In this document: positions 1-13,118 of the stretch, one piece after another
Numbering within the stretch: the first letter of the stretch is position 1
How the letters are laid out: every line of letters starts with the position of its first letter
NCBI GenBank assembly: GCA_902806575.1
Contig: CADCXD010000005.1
Span: forward strand, 1,364,001 to 1,428,000
Source: Jackrogersella multiformis
Lineage: Eukaryota; Ascomycota; Sordariomycetes; Xylariales; Hypoxylaceae
Direction: 5' to 3'
Length of the DNA: 64,000 nt
Notes under the pieces: model-generated
Told to the model about the DNA's origin: nothing
The model's input: only the letters and a program-made list of their open reading frames with translations
Database searches by the model: none
Translations under genes and position numbers: made by a program

Positions 1-2822
1 GCAGAGGGTCGAGACCTTCGTGAAACATCCTAACTTAATGTCCATCAACCAATAATATGCCGTAAATGTAGGCTATCCGGCTCGAATAGGTAAGCGTATC
101 ATGGTCAGGGGTCATGTACCGGGGTAAGAAGGATAATATGTACTAGGTACCTAGGTAGGTAGCCCTGTTTTGTTCCTGATCTATTAAGGCCTAGCTAGTG
201 TAGTATGTACCCAGGTATGTACAGTCCCTATCTTATCTTTCATCTAGATGCTCGCAAGCATGTCAGATACCGGCAGTTATGCTCGTCAGCCTAACGATTA
301 AAGTAGGTAAAAGCAAATACATATTAGAATCGGAGAGGGGGACGGGTCTTTCAAGAAGAGTAAAAAATGACAGGGTGTTAGAGCCCCTGGAGCTTCGCCG
401 TGGCGTTCCAGGCCTTAGGCCCATGGCCCCGGGTAAAGAAAATAATATTTCCCCATACGGAGAGACGATTAGAGCGCTCGGTCCCCAATTCGCAAGCTCG
501 AGGCCTTGGCATACGAAACCGCGGGGGACTACCTAGTCTGCTAGTGTAAGTACACTAGTGTCAGTGTACATAGAGTGGATTATGGCAAAGTGGTGCCGAA
601 CCAAGATATCCATTATAGCCAGTGCTAGTACCTACTCCCCCTACCATGTACCATAGTGTATTATTCATACATACAGTAAGAACTTGCACTGTGAAGGCAC
701 CGCGAATCGTCGTCTGCTTTGGTTTACATATCAGCATCGTAATGCAACTATGCAGATACTGTATCATTAACATAGATATGATCCCCGTGAGATTATCACT
801 AGGCTGCCTGGTTGCTAGGGCTAGGGTCCCGTGGAACGATCCGCCCTAGCGAATATCATATCTCTCGTGGATCACCGTACGTAGTAATTCTAGCCCTACT
901 CTGATTATCAAAGCAAGGCAAGCAGAGAGCTGATGGATGAAGAAGCTTCCCGAGACAACGGCTTCGAGAACGTTTGCTGCGTGCTCCAGGGGCTTCCCGT
1001 CTCCTCCACCGGCGAGTTAGCGAGTTAGCGCGGTAGCGAATACCTGGCCGCAAGGAGAGACAATTGCCTTCAATTCCAAACGACGATTATCAATCGCCTC
1101 ATAAGGCTACGGTAGCGAAATACATATCCACAGTATATATACTATGAAAGCCCCCAACGCCCCCTTTTCCACCCATCGCGCCATCATGCACGTGCTGTAG
1201 CAATAAGAAAAATCCTTGGAACTTGCCGCAAGATCAACCCGCATGTATGCCGTAATATATGTATAATTGGTCAGGTGCATTGATATTATATCGATACGTA
1301 CTAGTAGTCCGGTATCCAAGTAGTGTATTTTATGCGTAATTATGCAGCATGTGAAAGAAAAGAAATCGAAAATTTGCATGAAAAAGCGAAGAAAAAGGCA
1401 AACAATGGATGCTTCCGCCGGAACGCGATACGCGGTGCGGCACTACATAAGGTACTACCTAGGTACATACCTAGCGTGCGCGAATCGTTGGAGTAGCGGC
1501 AAACGCCGCGGCCTTTCTCAGGGGCTTAGTAATGAGCAGCAAGATTGCAACAACGAAGTTGTGGTTTACGACCTAACCCCATCACGATCGATCGCTAACA
1601 TAACGAGGCAACTCTATCAGTCAAAGCTTGTTTTCGGGAGCTTCTAGGTTAGTAGGTAGCATTGCTAAATCGACGAGCCACAACCCCGTAGCAGTGGCAG
1701 TAGTAGCGGAAGACAAGACGAGGCGATCTACACCCAACCGCAGTCATAAGCTTTCACTAACCAGAGATCCGCAATACCTACGTTTTCCCCCTAGATAGGA
1801 GCTAGACCATGCAGGTACACTACTATTATACACGAGCCACGAATGCGACGGTCCCTAGATACATACATACCTACCTACCTACCTAGGTAGGTAGGTAGGT
1901 ATATAACGATCAGCGAAGCTTTTCGTATCGTTCCAGAGACTATTACTGCAGTCTAGACCTCAACAGCCTACCTATTTCAAATATACCTACCTAACCTTAG
2001 GTATTTGCGGATATAGATGAATCCAAGCTACAAGTCGAATCGAAAACCCTGCCCCTGGTATTGGAATTAAAGCTGCTGTACAGCTTCAACCACTAGATCT
2101 CGAGATCTTCATCAAATCAATTGCTCAGTCCCCAGTCCTCCAGCCTCGATAGCTTCCCAGTAGTTCGGTGGGCAAACCACCTCATATCCTTTCAAGAACG
2201 TAGGCGCCACGGGTAGCAAGATGCATACGCCCGTGTTTGTTACCATGCTCCGGCAGTGTATGTCTCTTTCCTTCCGCGACGCGAGATCATGACCGTGGGT
2301 TTACTAGATAACCCTGATATATGGGCTGTACCTTTGATGAGAGAAGCTGGTTTAGTAACCCACGCTCGAGGTAGCATATTATTTACATACTCTATGTAGG
2401 TAGTACCCCCAAGCTTACAGATACGAGTTGGCATTCTCTCAATCACATATCCACAATAGACGAAGCGGTAACACTGTCAAATCTGCCTGTAAAAGCTCAA
2501 CCATAAGATCAAATATGAAATAATTGTTAGGTCGACGTAAGACCTATATCCGGGTATCTTCCACTAAGCTGCTAGACTTCGGTAAGAAAGAGCGTAACTC
2601 AACTTTTGCTAGAGTATAGCGATGTTGAATATGAAATACCTCCCAAGATATCTTCGGTGGTTTCTACAAGGCATATGACGCACCACCATCGAGGAATTTA
2701 ACGATTCGTTCCGGAACGCCTGCGCCATGAGTTGATGCAAGTTAAATGACCCATTTTCCGAGGGCCGTGAGACTTCCAACTCTGCTTCGACTTAGAGTTA
2801 TAGGTGGACAGCAGCAGCTGAA
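1..2822. other. Intergenic region, no gene recognised
   Basis: Open frames here are short, overlap on both strands and show no recognisable domain, signal peptide or splice-consistent extension. The stretch is rich in CTAGGTA-type tracts (about 141-162, 1449-1472 and 1867-1902) and in TA-rich sequence. It could be a decayed repeat or the distal flank of a gene outside the window. I see no transposase or reverse-transcriptase motif in any frame. Confidence 0.6.
1867..1902. repeat. 36-bp perfect palindrome of CTAC/GTAG tetranucleotides
   Basis: Four CTAC-type units meet four GTAG-type units at a central CCTAGG, giving a perfect self-complementary sequence of 36 bp with no loop. Outside 1867-1902 the symmetry stops. 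It is the largest member of a family of similar tracts across the window (for example 8242-8259 and 51299-51316) and could extrude as a cruciform or arise by slippage. Confidence 0.9.
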
Positions 2823-4905
2823 CTAGGCCGTCTGTCTCTTGTTCTTGACTGCTACGATGTGGGAATACTGCCAGTAAGTCCCCCTCTCAATACATTCCTC
2901 GACTATGGCTTCCTCCTCCCACCACCACCGATCTGCATGGACAAATTTTCCCCAGATCTCTTGCCACAACATCCTTGCAATAAGGCATCGAAGTTCACTC
3001 TCCACGGATGCCGTATCATTCGTATCATCCGTCGTAGCAGCGCACTCATTCACGGCACGCACGGAGACTGTTGTGATAGTGCTTCCGAATCCACGGAGTT
3101 TCGCGACAGCTAACCAAGCCGGAAATGTGCCGCTTGGATACGTCGTACGGCATCGCTTCTCAAGTTGTATTAGGAGCTTTTCGAATAGCCATTGTCGCAA
3201 TTTTGGTCCCATCGAAGATGAAACTGGTTGAGGGTCAATCAGAGTCAAGTGCAAGGCACCGCCAGGAGCTAGGCAGCGGTGAATATGACGAAGTAGGGGA
3301 GGAATCTCGCTCGAGGGAAATAATGCTGGCATAGGCAAACACGTGACGGTCGAATATAATTGTGGTGCGAGCGGCCGAGAACCTGCGGAGGCAGATATTG
3401 CTGGCACGAGAATAGGGTGAACGTTAGGGAATAGATTTGGAGATATTGGTTTTGGCGAAAGGTGAGATATTGAGGCTTGCGGATGTAGAGCTGCAAGAAA
3501 TGAAGCAGATGCTATTCGACGCCATTAGCTAACCACTCAGAGATTCTATGTTCGCCGTTCATCAATGTACGAACCTTGAGTTTCGTAAAGTGCGAGGATT
3601 CTGGGATATTTAGAAGGCTTTGACGAATCCAGGCTTCCTGGGTAGCTCTCTGTACATTCCATGACAGGAATATAGCCCTCACTCTGTAGAGCAGAAAACA
3701 TCCATCTCTTTTTGGTCATCTCAAGCTCTTTATAAACTGTGGCGTCTGATGAATGCCCCATACTAGACTTGATGTTGGCGAGCATAAGTTCCGAGCTGGC
3801 CGCAGCCATCATTCGGACTTCGCGCTGTAGTGCCGCAAGACTTGGAGACATGCATTGATCTGAATCATCACTCACTATCGAACAATGTAGTCTGTCTTCA
3901 TCCGATGGGATCGTGTTTTCCTTTATCGGAGTGCAATCCCACTCGTGAGGAGGTTTCCAGGAATCCGGATTGCTTAATCTGTCGTTTCCGTTCCAACCTG
4001 GAGTATAGATGGTGGCGTTGTTTCGAAGTTCGATAGGGGGTGGAGTTTGGGGTGATTGAGAAGGGGATGCCATAGAACCAGGGTCATCAAATGCCAAGGG
4101 ATTTCTAAGACAAAAATTAGGATAGGCTCAGCTAAATACGTACGCGTTTCAGGGGCTTACGCTTTCTCGGGTAAGTCTGGTATAGATTCTGGTAAAAGGG
4201 GGTTTGGAGCCTTTGTCCGTCCAGCGGAGATATGAACTTCGGAAATCAACTGATCAATGTCCTTTTCTGGATCGCGAGGTGTATAAGTGACTTCGGTGGT
4301 TCTGGTGACAAAGGATGATGGTCCCAGAATCTGAATCAAGTGTTCTGGCTTTGGGATAGTTGTCGTATCGTCTATAGAAGCACCCACTCCAGTGCTGTTA
4401 GTAGCAGCCGATGGTTGTGTCCATTTCGACAGCGTAGAATCTAGCACCAGTAACAATTAGTGCCCATGGATAATAACCAAGACAATCCGAGTTTTGTACC
4501 TGGAGATGATAGACTTGAGGTGTCAGCCGCATCTGGAGATTGTACAGGAAGATGGCCTCTTTCAACAGGTTTTACAGTAACCTCCGAGTCATCCTGGTGG
4601 TGTAGAAGAGACCTGACACCATATGCTGACGATCGATTGGTCTTGGTCGGATTATCCACCACGTGTGAAAACGATGTGATTGTATCTTTTGTCTTGGATG
4701 GTGTTGGGGTCTTTCTTCGGCTTCTAACCGTAAAGATCCCAAAGCCACGGTCACTAGAGGTTGAGCTCTCTGTTGAGATGGACTGACGACTGCTCTCTGA
4801 TTTTTGCTTTTTATCCTTTTCCTTCAATTTGGCCTCTTGCTCTTTTCTTATAATTCTCTCGCCCATAAGCTCCCGATTGGGATCTGTCCAAAGGACGTCG
4901 AACAT
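2823..4905 (-). CDS. Methyltransferase-like protein, fungal, with disordered N-terminal half
   Basis: Four exons on the minus strand: 4905-4500, 4440-4161, 4104-3575 and 3511-2823, giving 634 residues. Splice sites are GT-AG and the phases agree. The first ~330 residues are Ser/Thr/Lys-rich and look disordered. The C-terminal half resembles the distal part of a class I SAM methyltransferase fold: a stretch reading ILALYETQ, then LFPSSEIPPLLRHIHRCLAP and GGALHLTLID, typical of the strand after the SAM site. A classic glycine-rich motif I is not obvious, so catalytic activity is unproven. Related fungal proteins are usually named only 'methyltransferase domain'. The start at 4905 follows a suitable ACC context, but an in-frame stop lies only 12 codons upstream, so an additional 5' exon in 4.95-5.3 kb cannot be excluded. 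Family assignment is inference from recalled fungal homologues. Confidence 0.72.
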
Positions 4906-7900
4906 GGTAGCTGCTCGTGATCGTGTGACCGTTCCAAGATCTTGTTACTCTGAATATTCTTATGTTCGCCACAGAAGTAAAATGCCGAATTTAGTATCTG
5001 GAGGGTTGCGAGGACTCAACAGAACTGCAATGTATATTAAACAGAGAATCGAGGGTTTTCCAGTAGCAGTCAACCCTCTGGAGGTATTAAACATGCCATA
5101 TCACGAACTGAGTCAGAAGAATCGTTTCACGGATTCCTTGGCTATAATCGTATCTGGGAGTCTAGTATATCAGTTGCTAAGGCCACAAGAGTATATGAGG
5201 TTCAGCAATATGGCCGGCTTTCGTAATAGGGAGATCAGGAGGTCGGGAGGTAGGTATCGGTAAATATTCTTTTACGACTCGTCACTCACTCACTCAATCC
5301 AACCGCCTCGGGCGGTTTGAATGAAGCAAATTTGTTCAATGAGAAGATTGGTGATGAAAATTAAACAGTAGTAAGGATGCAGAATGCGGTGGTTGGGTTC
5401 GTGAACTAAAGACAAATAAGTGCGTACCTATGTAGTAGTGATAGGAGAAGGAATAAGAGTTGACAACAACAACCAGTCGGAAGATGGAATATGAAAAATG
5501 GAAGATACGAAGCAGCTTGTAAACTTAGTTTGTAAGGTGAGACAGATTTGATGCTAGCTCGAGATCTAAACCTGGTTTTGAATCTTTTACCAAAAAGTAC
5601 ATCTCTGTTGTACCTTCCTTCTTCTTCCCAAGGTTCCCAAGGTTCCGAAGCATGGACTTGGGTACGGGAAGGTGCGCTAATGAGATCGATGGACGCACCT
5701 TCCCGTCAACTTCCAATTCTTATCACTCCTTGACACGAAAGCGAAAGTATTCGTTTCAAGAAACCCTCACCCATCTTGCAATAGAAAGAAATATCTCCAT
5801 GTTTGCTCCCGTGGCAAGTGACCTCATGTCGTTCTTGCTCAACCGTGTGCTCACCTCTCAGCTACGGAATATATCGTGGCTCTAGAATACAAGAGGGCAC
5901 GTTACAGTCGTGGAGAAAATGAGAACACCAAGGCTTGCCCCCATAGAAACAGTAGTTGTTATCATGTAATAGTACTATCAAATAAGCTCAAGGTCACTAA
6001 GATACCTAACCTAGGTACCTACATAACTAGAAAATAAACTCCTATTGTAAGATTGCCTTCATAGCTCTCAAGAGAGTGTTGTTAACTGGAAGATATTTCA
6101 ATGTAGAGCTCTAGTCAACAACCCAAATTACTCAACGTAGGTCAAACTCGTGGAACTTCGATATTATTTCATTCATCGACTTTCGGTGGTTGGCGGGGCC
6201 TTGACGCCTATATTTAATTGGCTAAGTCAATCATACCTAGGTAGGCGGTAGGTAACCAGTATACTTAGGTTAATGGTCATCGATGTAAAGGTTTAGATCC
6301 GATGATCCGGGGAAAGGGGTTGACGATGGGGAAATCTAGAACCTGTGGTAAGTAATTGTTCCTTAATGTTACTTCAGTGATGTCTTCCTAAAAGTCCCTT
6401 GGCTTTTTATTCAAATGCGATTCGTCAGACCAAAATTTGCTGAATTATCAATAAATACATCATGTCTAGAATAACGTGACACAACCCAGGGTTCCAAGGC
6501 AATACCATATCATCAACCGCCTCCCTCATATTATTATTATATGAAAACCGTATATAGTAGATGTTTATGGAACTCGAAATCTGCTCGACATCTAGATAAA
6601 TTAATATTCTAAATATCTAATATTTATGTTTGTCTCTTTGTCTGCAGTCCGCCTAACAGGTCACCAAACGGCTGTAGCAAAGGACAGGTGAGACAAATAT
6701 TCGAGGGTAGCTCCTAATTTTAAAGCTTTATTCTTATGTAGAAGGATAATATTGCACAACTAGACAGCTTTTCTTCGTCTCAGCCGAACGGTGAACTTGA
6801 AGTCCGGTGTCCACCATACGTTTTCTGAGAGATTCGTGGGCAGAGTATCTCTATGACCCAAAAATATACATATACCCATATATATCTCCTGGCTTCTTCA
6901 TTTGCTCTATATTGGTATAGTTACACAGTACATATAGCTACGTATAAGATGGTTAACATTAGGCTAGAGTTGCACTTTTTCGGATATGGTTGATTAACTT
7001 GAATATTATTCCGATATCCAGAGTCTTTCACTTTCATTAGCACCATTTCCATCAATTTATGTATACATACCTATTGTTTGGAGTTAATATCACTTTAAAA
7101 CCCTACGTTACTACATATAATCGCGTTTTCTGATCATCATAAAAGCTATAGGTCGCTCTCCTGGGGCGTAAGCGGAGTTGGTTGTGCTTTCCAAAAATAA
7201 ATTCCATCGTGATCACCTTCTGAGCTAGCTGTCTATTCCCCCACCAGTACACTGATATCTGAACGACGTAGCCGGTACGTATACCAACACTCTAATGAGA
7301 TGATTTATAAGGCTTGAAATGTAGGTAATTCGATATCGCGGAGTGGGTGATTGTGGCGATGACGGACGTTAGGTAGATGGACAATCTTCGTTCGATACTT
7401 GGTAGTTTGGTGTGGCAAGTAACCATAATATCCTGTATGAATAGGTCAATTCTTCTCTTTCAGCTATATTAGACGTCTTCGTATAAAACTGGGATCTAAC
7501 CTTATCGTGAGGCCATGCCGTTGAACGACTTATGAAGGAAAGGCATATATCGACATCCGTACTCCTAAGCATAGCTAGGTTCCGTAAGTGATGTCTTATT
7601 TCCTTACTTTAAAGAAGCGCCACTCGAACTATTGACATGGTCATAGACATGTTCTTAAGAATCAGCCAGTACCTAGGTATAGACTCGTTTCTAATTTGCT
7701 TGTGTAACATTGAGGGATAGCTAGGGTTCTTGGCCATTATTATTGCTTCTATTATATTGATTAGCAATGAAGAATCTCATGAGGGAACACAACATTGCAC
7801 ATCCCGGCTTACACAGGAGATATATGATGGCATGGACACACATCCCATCTCCACTCTGTACCTCCGTAGCATAATACCCAAGTAGTTTGTGCCACAGTAA

Positions 7901-9177
7901 AGCTCGGTAATTGGCGAATTTTCCCGCATGTCTCGTGTTCTCGTCTACTGTCTAGCCCAATACTAGCCGCAGGAGGCCTTTCGGGGGCTTCGTTATTCGT
8001 CTATATCCCGTAATACAAATTCATCGAGCTTGTCGGAAGACTCACATGTTTGTAATTACATCATGCTGACCAACCTAATGTTGGTGTAAAAACGAGGGTC
8101 CTAATTGTTGACAAGGTAAGGTTAGCAGAGGGGTCGAAAAAGGGGTAACGCAAGGTCGAATCGCGGCTACAGCAAGCATCAAGACACACAACATTTATGC
8201 GAGGTTGATACATGCACTCGCTGATGCTATATCACATTATATACCTACCTAGGTAGGTAGGGAGGAGGCTCAAAATAAATAAAGGAGTTACCAAGCAGAA
8301 CAGAAAAGGGGAGAGGATCGGCAATCCGCATGATAATATGCGTGCTTGCAGTCGAGATGCTTGCATCCGGTAGCAAGAATACCCTGGCAATTGCAGCGTG
8401 TTTCTCTTTGCTTATATCTTTGCAGCTGAATTGTGTCTGTTCTTGGGAATGCCGGGGCTGCGACTCGAGTGTTATCCTGGCGCGTAGAACGCGATCTTTT
8501 CGTCCTTCCAAAGGCTTTCAAGGAACTCCTGGTTGCTATGTGTCACCGATGAACAAGGATACTCCTGATCTATTTCGCAACCGGTCTCCATTCATAGATT
8601 CTAGGTACCTACTGCTCCTTCACCTACGCACAGTCACTTGTTAACATATGTAATGGGATGATAGGAAAGGAGACTTTCGGGGAAAAGGGACTGACCTCCA
8701 AGTCTGAGAAGACGTATAAAATCGGTGAATATCGAAGACATGCTGTCCTCACCTTGTTAGTACTGACACAACATTATTTCACAGGAGCATTGATCTGTAT
8801 CGACGACAGTTCAACAAAAAATAGAAAACTACCGAGAGCAACACCGGGCAAGGTCGCTCATGACAATGCTTTTCTCAAGTACAACGAGCACCAAATTTGT
8901 ATTGCGTCTGTGGATATTTTGGTAGGGAATGGTTCAGTAACGTGACAACCTCAAGATGCTGGGGGGATGAATTCTGGGGAAGGAATCTAACTAGGGTCTC
9001 CAGAAAAAATACCAAACATCGGAAAACTTAATACCTTTCCAATCTTGATAGGGTGGACTGATCAACCGTTCATCTGATTACCTAGCTAGAGGTACCAGGT
9101 ATCCCAAGGATTCGTTGTGACAAGGTACGTACCTCACTAGTTGGGCGAGTACCTAAGCTTTGGTACACATCTGCACC
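4906..9177. other. Gene desert, AT-rich
   Basis: This 4.3-kb stretch has no frame with recognisable protein features. An open frame at 8330-8644 starts with a hydrophobic, Cys-containing segment, but two overlapping antisense frames are equally open and there is no supporting splice or homology signal. CTAGGT-type tracts occur near 6010, 6235, 8242-8259 and 9085. No transposon ends or target-site duplications were seen. Confidence 0.6.
8242..8259. repeat. 18-bp perfect palindrome, CCTAGG-centred
   Basis: A perfect self-complementary tract with two CTAC-type and two GTAG-type units. The same 18-mer recurs exactly at 51299-51316. Confidence 0.9.
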
Positions 9178-9845
9178 TATCTGCACCTTCCCTCCCCTAC
9201 CGTCGCCTCCTATCGTGGTTTCCTCCCCACTGATCCTTCCACTGAACATCTCTTACACACCTGGGAATTTCAGAATAATTCCTAATCGCCCTAGTGGTCC
9301 CCTGACCGTCAACTTCCCACGTCCCATATCCCACTTCTCACTTCCCACTTACTACCTACCTTCCACTTCACACTTCTCACTTCACGATTAACCTTTCCCT
9401 TACACAAACATCCTTCCATCCTCTTTCTTGTGTCGTTCCTTAGACACACAAGAACCATTTCTTCATAACATTCTTTTAAAACTGACAAGGCGCACTCTAG
9501 GGTGCAGATTCGGTAGGCATATCGTGGTGCAACTTCTCATCTGATCTCGTCCTCCGAAATCTTGCACACCGACCTTTAAGGTCTACCGCCATCTCGTTCT
9601 TTCTTGTATTTCGTGTATTTTGTGTCTTTCCTTATCTTGTCTTTCCCTTCCCGACTAACGTCGTTGAATCTTGGTCGACACGCGAACTAATTCATATTAC
9701 ACCCACCGTCAACAATCTTTCTTCGTCTTTCCTTCTCAGACTTTACTAGATTCGGTTTCCATCTCCCTCCTTAGGGTTTCCCCATCAGCCAAGTTTTGTG
9801 TACCACTTCTTCGACGTGACTTCTCCGTCACTTGAACAAGGCATC
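9178..9845 (+). promoter_or_regulatory. Pyrimidine-rich leader/promoter upstream of azgA
   Basis: From about 9178 to the azgA start the plus strand is strongly C/T-rich, with tandem-like ACTTCYC units around 9312-9385 and long CTTTC runs to 9780. Long CT tracts just upstream of the transcript start are common in strongly expressed filamentous-fungal genes, and part of this is probably 5' UTR. I did not find the palindromic TCGG-N6-CCGA site expected for UaY-type purine induction in this stretch. Confidence 0.5.
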
Positions 9846-12290
9846 ATGCCGGATCTAACCAACCTTCTCGACTTGTCGATGAACAAGTTAGCCTCTGTCG
9901 AGGATCGCATCAACAGCTCGACTTTTGGGCGTGTTTTTCGCTTGGATGGCTCTGGTCACGTAAGTTTAGACGGTTTTTGTCTTTGCTTCATGGGTTCTGC
10001 CCCACATCGGACATTGTGATCTTGATATGATGGATTATCCATCATGGGGTTTATTCAGCCTTCCCGAGCCCATGGGACGCAGTATCCCCCAGCATAACGT
10101 TATAGGAACAGTTACGCTAATAACGATCAGCCCAAAACCGTCCGTGGGGCGACCTTCTTCAGAGAGATTCGTGCGGGTTTGACCACCTTTGCCACTATGG
10201 CCTATATCGTTGCTGTCAATGTAAGTATTATGATACCTGCCACCCTCTTCGAGACAATGGATTCATCTAATTAAAAAAAGGCCGCTGTTCTCGCAGACTC
10301 TGGTGGCACATGCGAGTGCCCAGCCGGCTCCCAGCCTGGCTGTCCTGGCGATGTTGAGTACGCCAACTGCCAAGCAGGTAAGCAATCCAGGTTCCTGGGC
10401 TAGATATGATCTTTAGTTGGAATCAAGACTAATTCTTCCAACGCAGTGTTGAAGCGGGATCTTATTACGGCCACTGCGGCGCTCGCAGGCCTTTCCAGTA
10501 TCATCTTCGGCTTTCTGACGAACCTTCCTGTCGCCCTCGGGTATGTTAACTCCCAATCCATAGACGTATATCATTGCGTTGTTCTAACACACTTCAAGAC
10601 CAGGCATGGGCCTTAATGCCTACTTCACGTACCAGGTTGTTGGCTGGCACGGTACTGGCAAAGTCCCCTACCAGATCGCCCTCACTGCCATCTTTGTGGA
10701 GGGGTTCATCTTCATCTTCCTTGCTCTTACCGGCATGAGACAGTGGCTTGTCCGAATGATCCCGGCTACCATCAAGACTGCTTGTGGTGTTGGCATTGGA
10801 CTATTCCTTACCGAGATCGGCTTGTCCTACTCTGCAGGCATTGGTGCCATCACGGGTGGATTCTCTACCCCTTTGGCAATTGGCGGATGTCCAGCGGAGT
10901 ATCTTGACAGCAAGGGAGAGTGTTCTAGCCATATCATGATGAATCCAGGAGTAAGAAAATCTTCCCGAGGAATCAAAGTATCGGACTAACGATTGGAAAT
11001 AGATGTGGATCGGCATTTTCATCGGCGGCATCTTTGTTGCATTCTTGATGGCCTTCAAGGTGAAGAGTGCCATTATAATTGGTATTGGAATCGTGTCCAT
11101 CATGTCCTGGCCGTGAGCATAATATTTCTCCGACTCATTAAGAATAACAGACTAACATTTCTTAGCCGCAACACCTCGTTCACTTACTTCCCCTACACGG
11201 ACGCTGGTGAGGAACGCTTCCAATTCTTCAAGCAAGTTGTTGCATTCCATCCCATTGAGTCTGTCTTGAATGTCAATCAATGGACTCTCCAGGGAACCAG
11301 CGGCGCTCAGTTCGCCATGGCACTTATTACCTTCCTCTATGTCGACATCATCGACTGCACTGCGACTTTGTATTCGATGGCCAAGTTCTGTGGGGTTGTG
11401 AGAGAAGACGGCGACTTCCCCCGCTCGACTATCGCTTACTGCACTGATGCTATCATGATTTCGATCGGTTCTCTCTTTGGTTGTTCGCCTGTTACCGCGT
11501 TCATCGAGAGCGGCGCAGGCATCGCGGAGGGTGGTCGAACCGGACTTACTGCGATCTCGGCGGGTGTCTGCTTCCTCATTTGCCTCTTCTTCGCCCCGAT
11601 TCTTGCCTCTGTCCCACCATGGGCTACGGGATCGACCTTGATTCTGGTAAGCTTATCTATAAACCCGTCAATTAAGGGTAGAGAAACTAATGTTATCCTT
11701 AAAGGTCGGCTGTCTGATGATCCGTCAAGTCATCAACATCAACTGGCAGTATATCGGTGACGCTGTCCCTTCTTTTGTCACCCTAGCCTTCATGCCTTTC
11801 AGCTACAGTGTGGCCTACGGCTTAATTGCGTGAGTCCTTCTCACCGCCCTTCTTACCAAATAGATTGGAATAAGCTAATCAGGGTTATAGAGGCATGATG
11901 GTCTATGTTGTTCTCAACACTATGATCTGGGTTGTCGTGCGACTCACCAACAACCGAGTCACCCCATCGAACTGGCACGAGAAGGAGGTCTATGACTGGG
12001 GAATGGGAGCAAGGGATCTTCCCGGATGGATGAAGACCCTCAAGCGAAAGGTTCTCCCAGCCCGCTTCCAGACAGACGACACTAAGGACAACGTGGAGCT
12101 GGTTGACAACGACAGCGCCATGAATGCCGCTACCAACTCCATGTCTCGAAGCAACTCGGCTGAAGACAAAGATGTGCATGTTGTGGAGAGTCGGGTCCAC
12201 TGTGCCCAGGCTCAGGTCCAGGTTCAGGTTCAACCCCAGGCTCACCCCCAGCTTCGACCTCGTGAGCATGATCTGCCCTCTCTTGACTAG
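9846..12290 (+). CDS. azgA: Adenine/guanine/hypoxanthine permease, AzgA family (NCS2-like)
   Basis: Nine exons: 9846-9959, 10131-10220, 10281-10377, 10447-10540, 10599-10950, 11003-11112, 11166-11646, 11705-11829 and 11891-12290 (620 residues). It should be a plasma-membrane proton symporter that imports purine bases. Support: an N-terminal GRVFRLDGSGH and FREIRAGLTTFATMAYIVAV as in Aspergillus AzgA, multiple hydrophobic membrane segments, and the family signature around GCSPVTAFIESGAGIAEGG. The cytosolic tail is longer than in AzgA (580 residues) and ends in an AQVQVQVQPQAHPQ-type run. The ATG at 9846 was chosen because the next exon joins the conserved N-terminus. An in-frame ATG at 9798 would add 16 residues. 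Eight introns are unusually many compared with its neighbours. Confidence 0.95.
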
Positions 12291-13118
12291 ACAGCGAGAG
12301 TTTAAGCAAGGAATGTACAGTGGTTGTGTGCATTTGCAAATATTCGGCAATATTTCCTTCTGGATGTGTTTGCCACCCTTGCACGGGAGATGGTAATGAG
12401 GAACGGTAATGAAAGGACGAGAAAATAGGAGGACTCCTGGAGATAGGAGAAGATCGCATCAGCATATTGGCAAGGATATGCGGGGAAAGAAAACGAGATG
12501 ATTCACTCGATGTTTCTGAGATAGGTATCTGCGGAAGGGATGGGGCTACTCTTGAGGGCGTACATAGTCTCTCATATGATGAGTGTAATACGGTTGCAGA
12601 ATCTTCTTGCTATACCTAACCGAGAGAACCGAGAATAAGAAGACATCCATGAGAAAATAGGGAGAATAACCTTGTGATGCATATGAAACTCACAGTGAAT
12701 GTTCACGCATACTATTTAGGAACATTGAAGTGCCTTAGCGGAGCTTGCCGTAGTTTATCCGGCATATCTTATCAGTCTGTTAAAGAAATGCATTATTATC
12801 TAAGTACCTAGGTAGCTCCCGCCACGATCCACAACAGCTCTGGTAGGTACGCAGGTACGTAAGTGCCTAAGTGCCTACCTAAGGTACCTATCTACATATG
12901 CTAGGTAGGTAGGTACATACATACATAGCTCTTGATTTATTAATTCACATCATTAACGGGTGTACGACTTGACAAACTTTTATTCGTTTATTTTATGTGA
13001 ATAATAGTCAATTTCCGTGGTATTCCATAATCACAGTGTGAATCTAAGTACTATTTTTCAATTATTGGAGGCCTACATCGTATTTACACGAGGACATTTC
13101 CATAGCTAGCTTTGAAAG
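12291..13118. other. Intergenic spacer azgA-uch2
   Basis: Probably contains the azgA 3' UTR and the uch2 promoter. Between about 12804 and 12920 it holds a dense cluster of TACCTA/TAGGTA units. No open frame of interest. Confidence 0.6.
12804..12920. repeat. Cluster of imperfect CTAC/GTAG tracts
   Basis: Many degenerate ACCTA and TAGGTA units in both orientations, ending in a GTAGGTAGGTACATACATAC run. Same family as the palindrome at 1867-1902 but interrupted. Confidence 0.75.

Noticed and set aside
4829..5263. 144-residue plus-strand frame
   Set aside because: It overlaps the start exon of the methyltransferase-like gene on the other strand and contains no domain or splice-consistent extension.
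8140..8180. GGTCGAATCGC string resembling a tRNA T-arm
   Set aside because: No matching D-arm, anticodon or acceptor stem could be folded around it.
8330..8644. Short ORF with a hydrophobic, Cys-containing N-terminus resembling a secreted peptide
   Set aside because: Two antisense frames are open over the same DNA, the rest of the protein is featureless, and no splice or context signal supports it.
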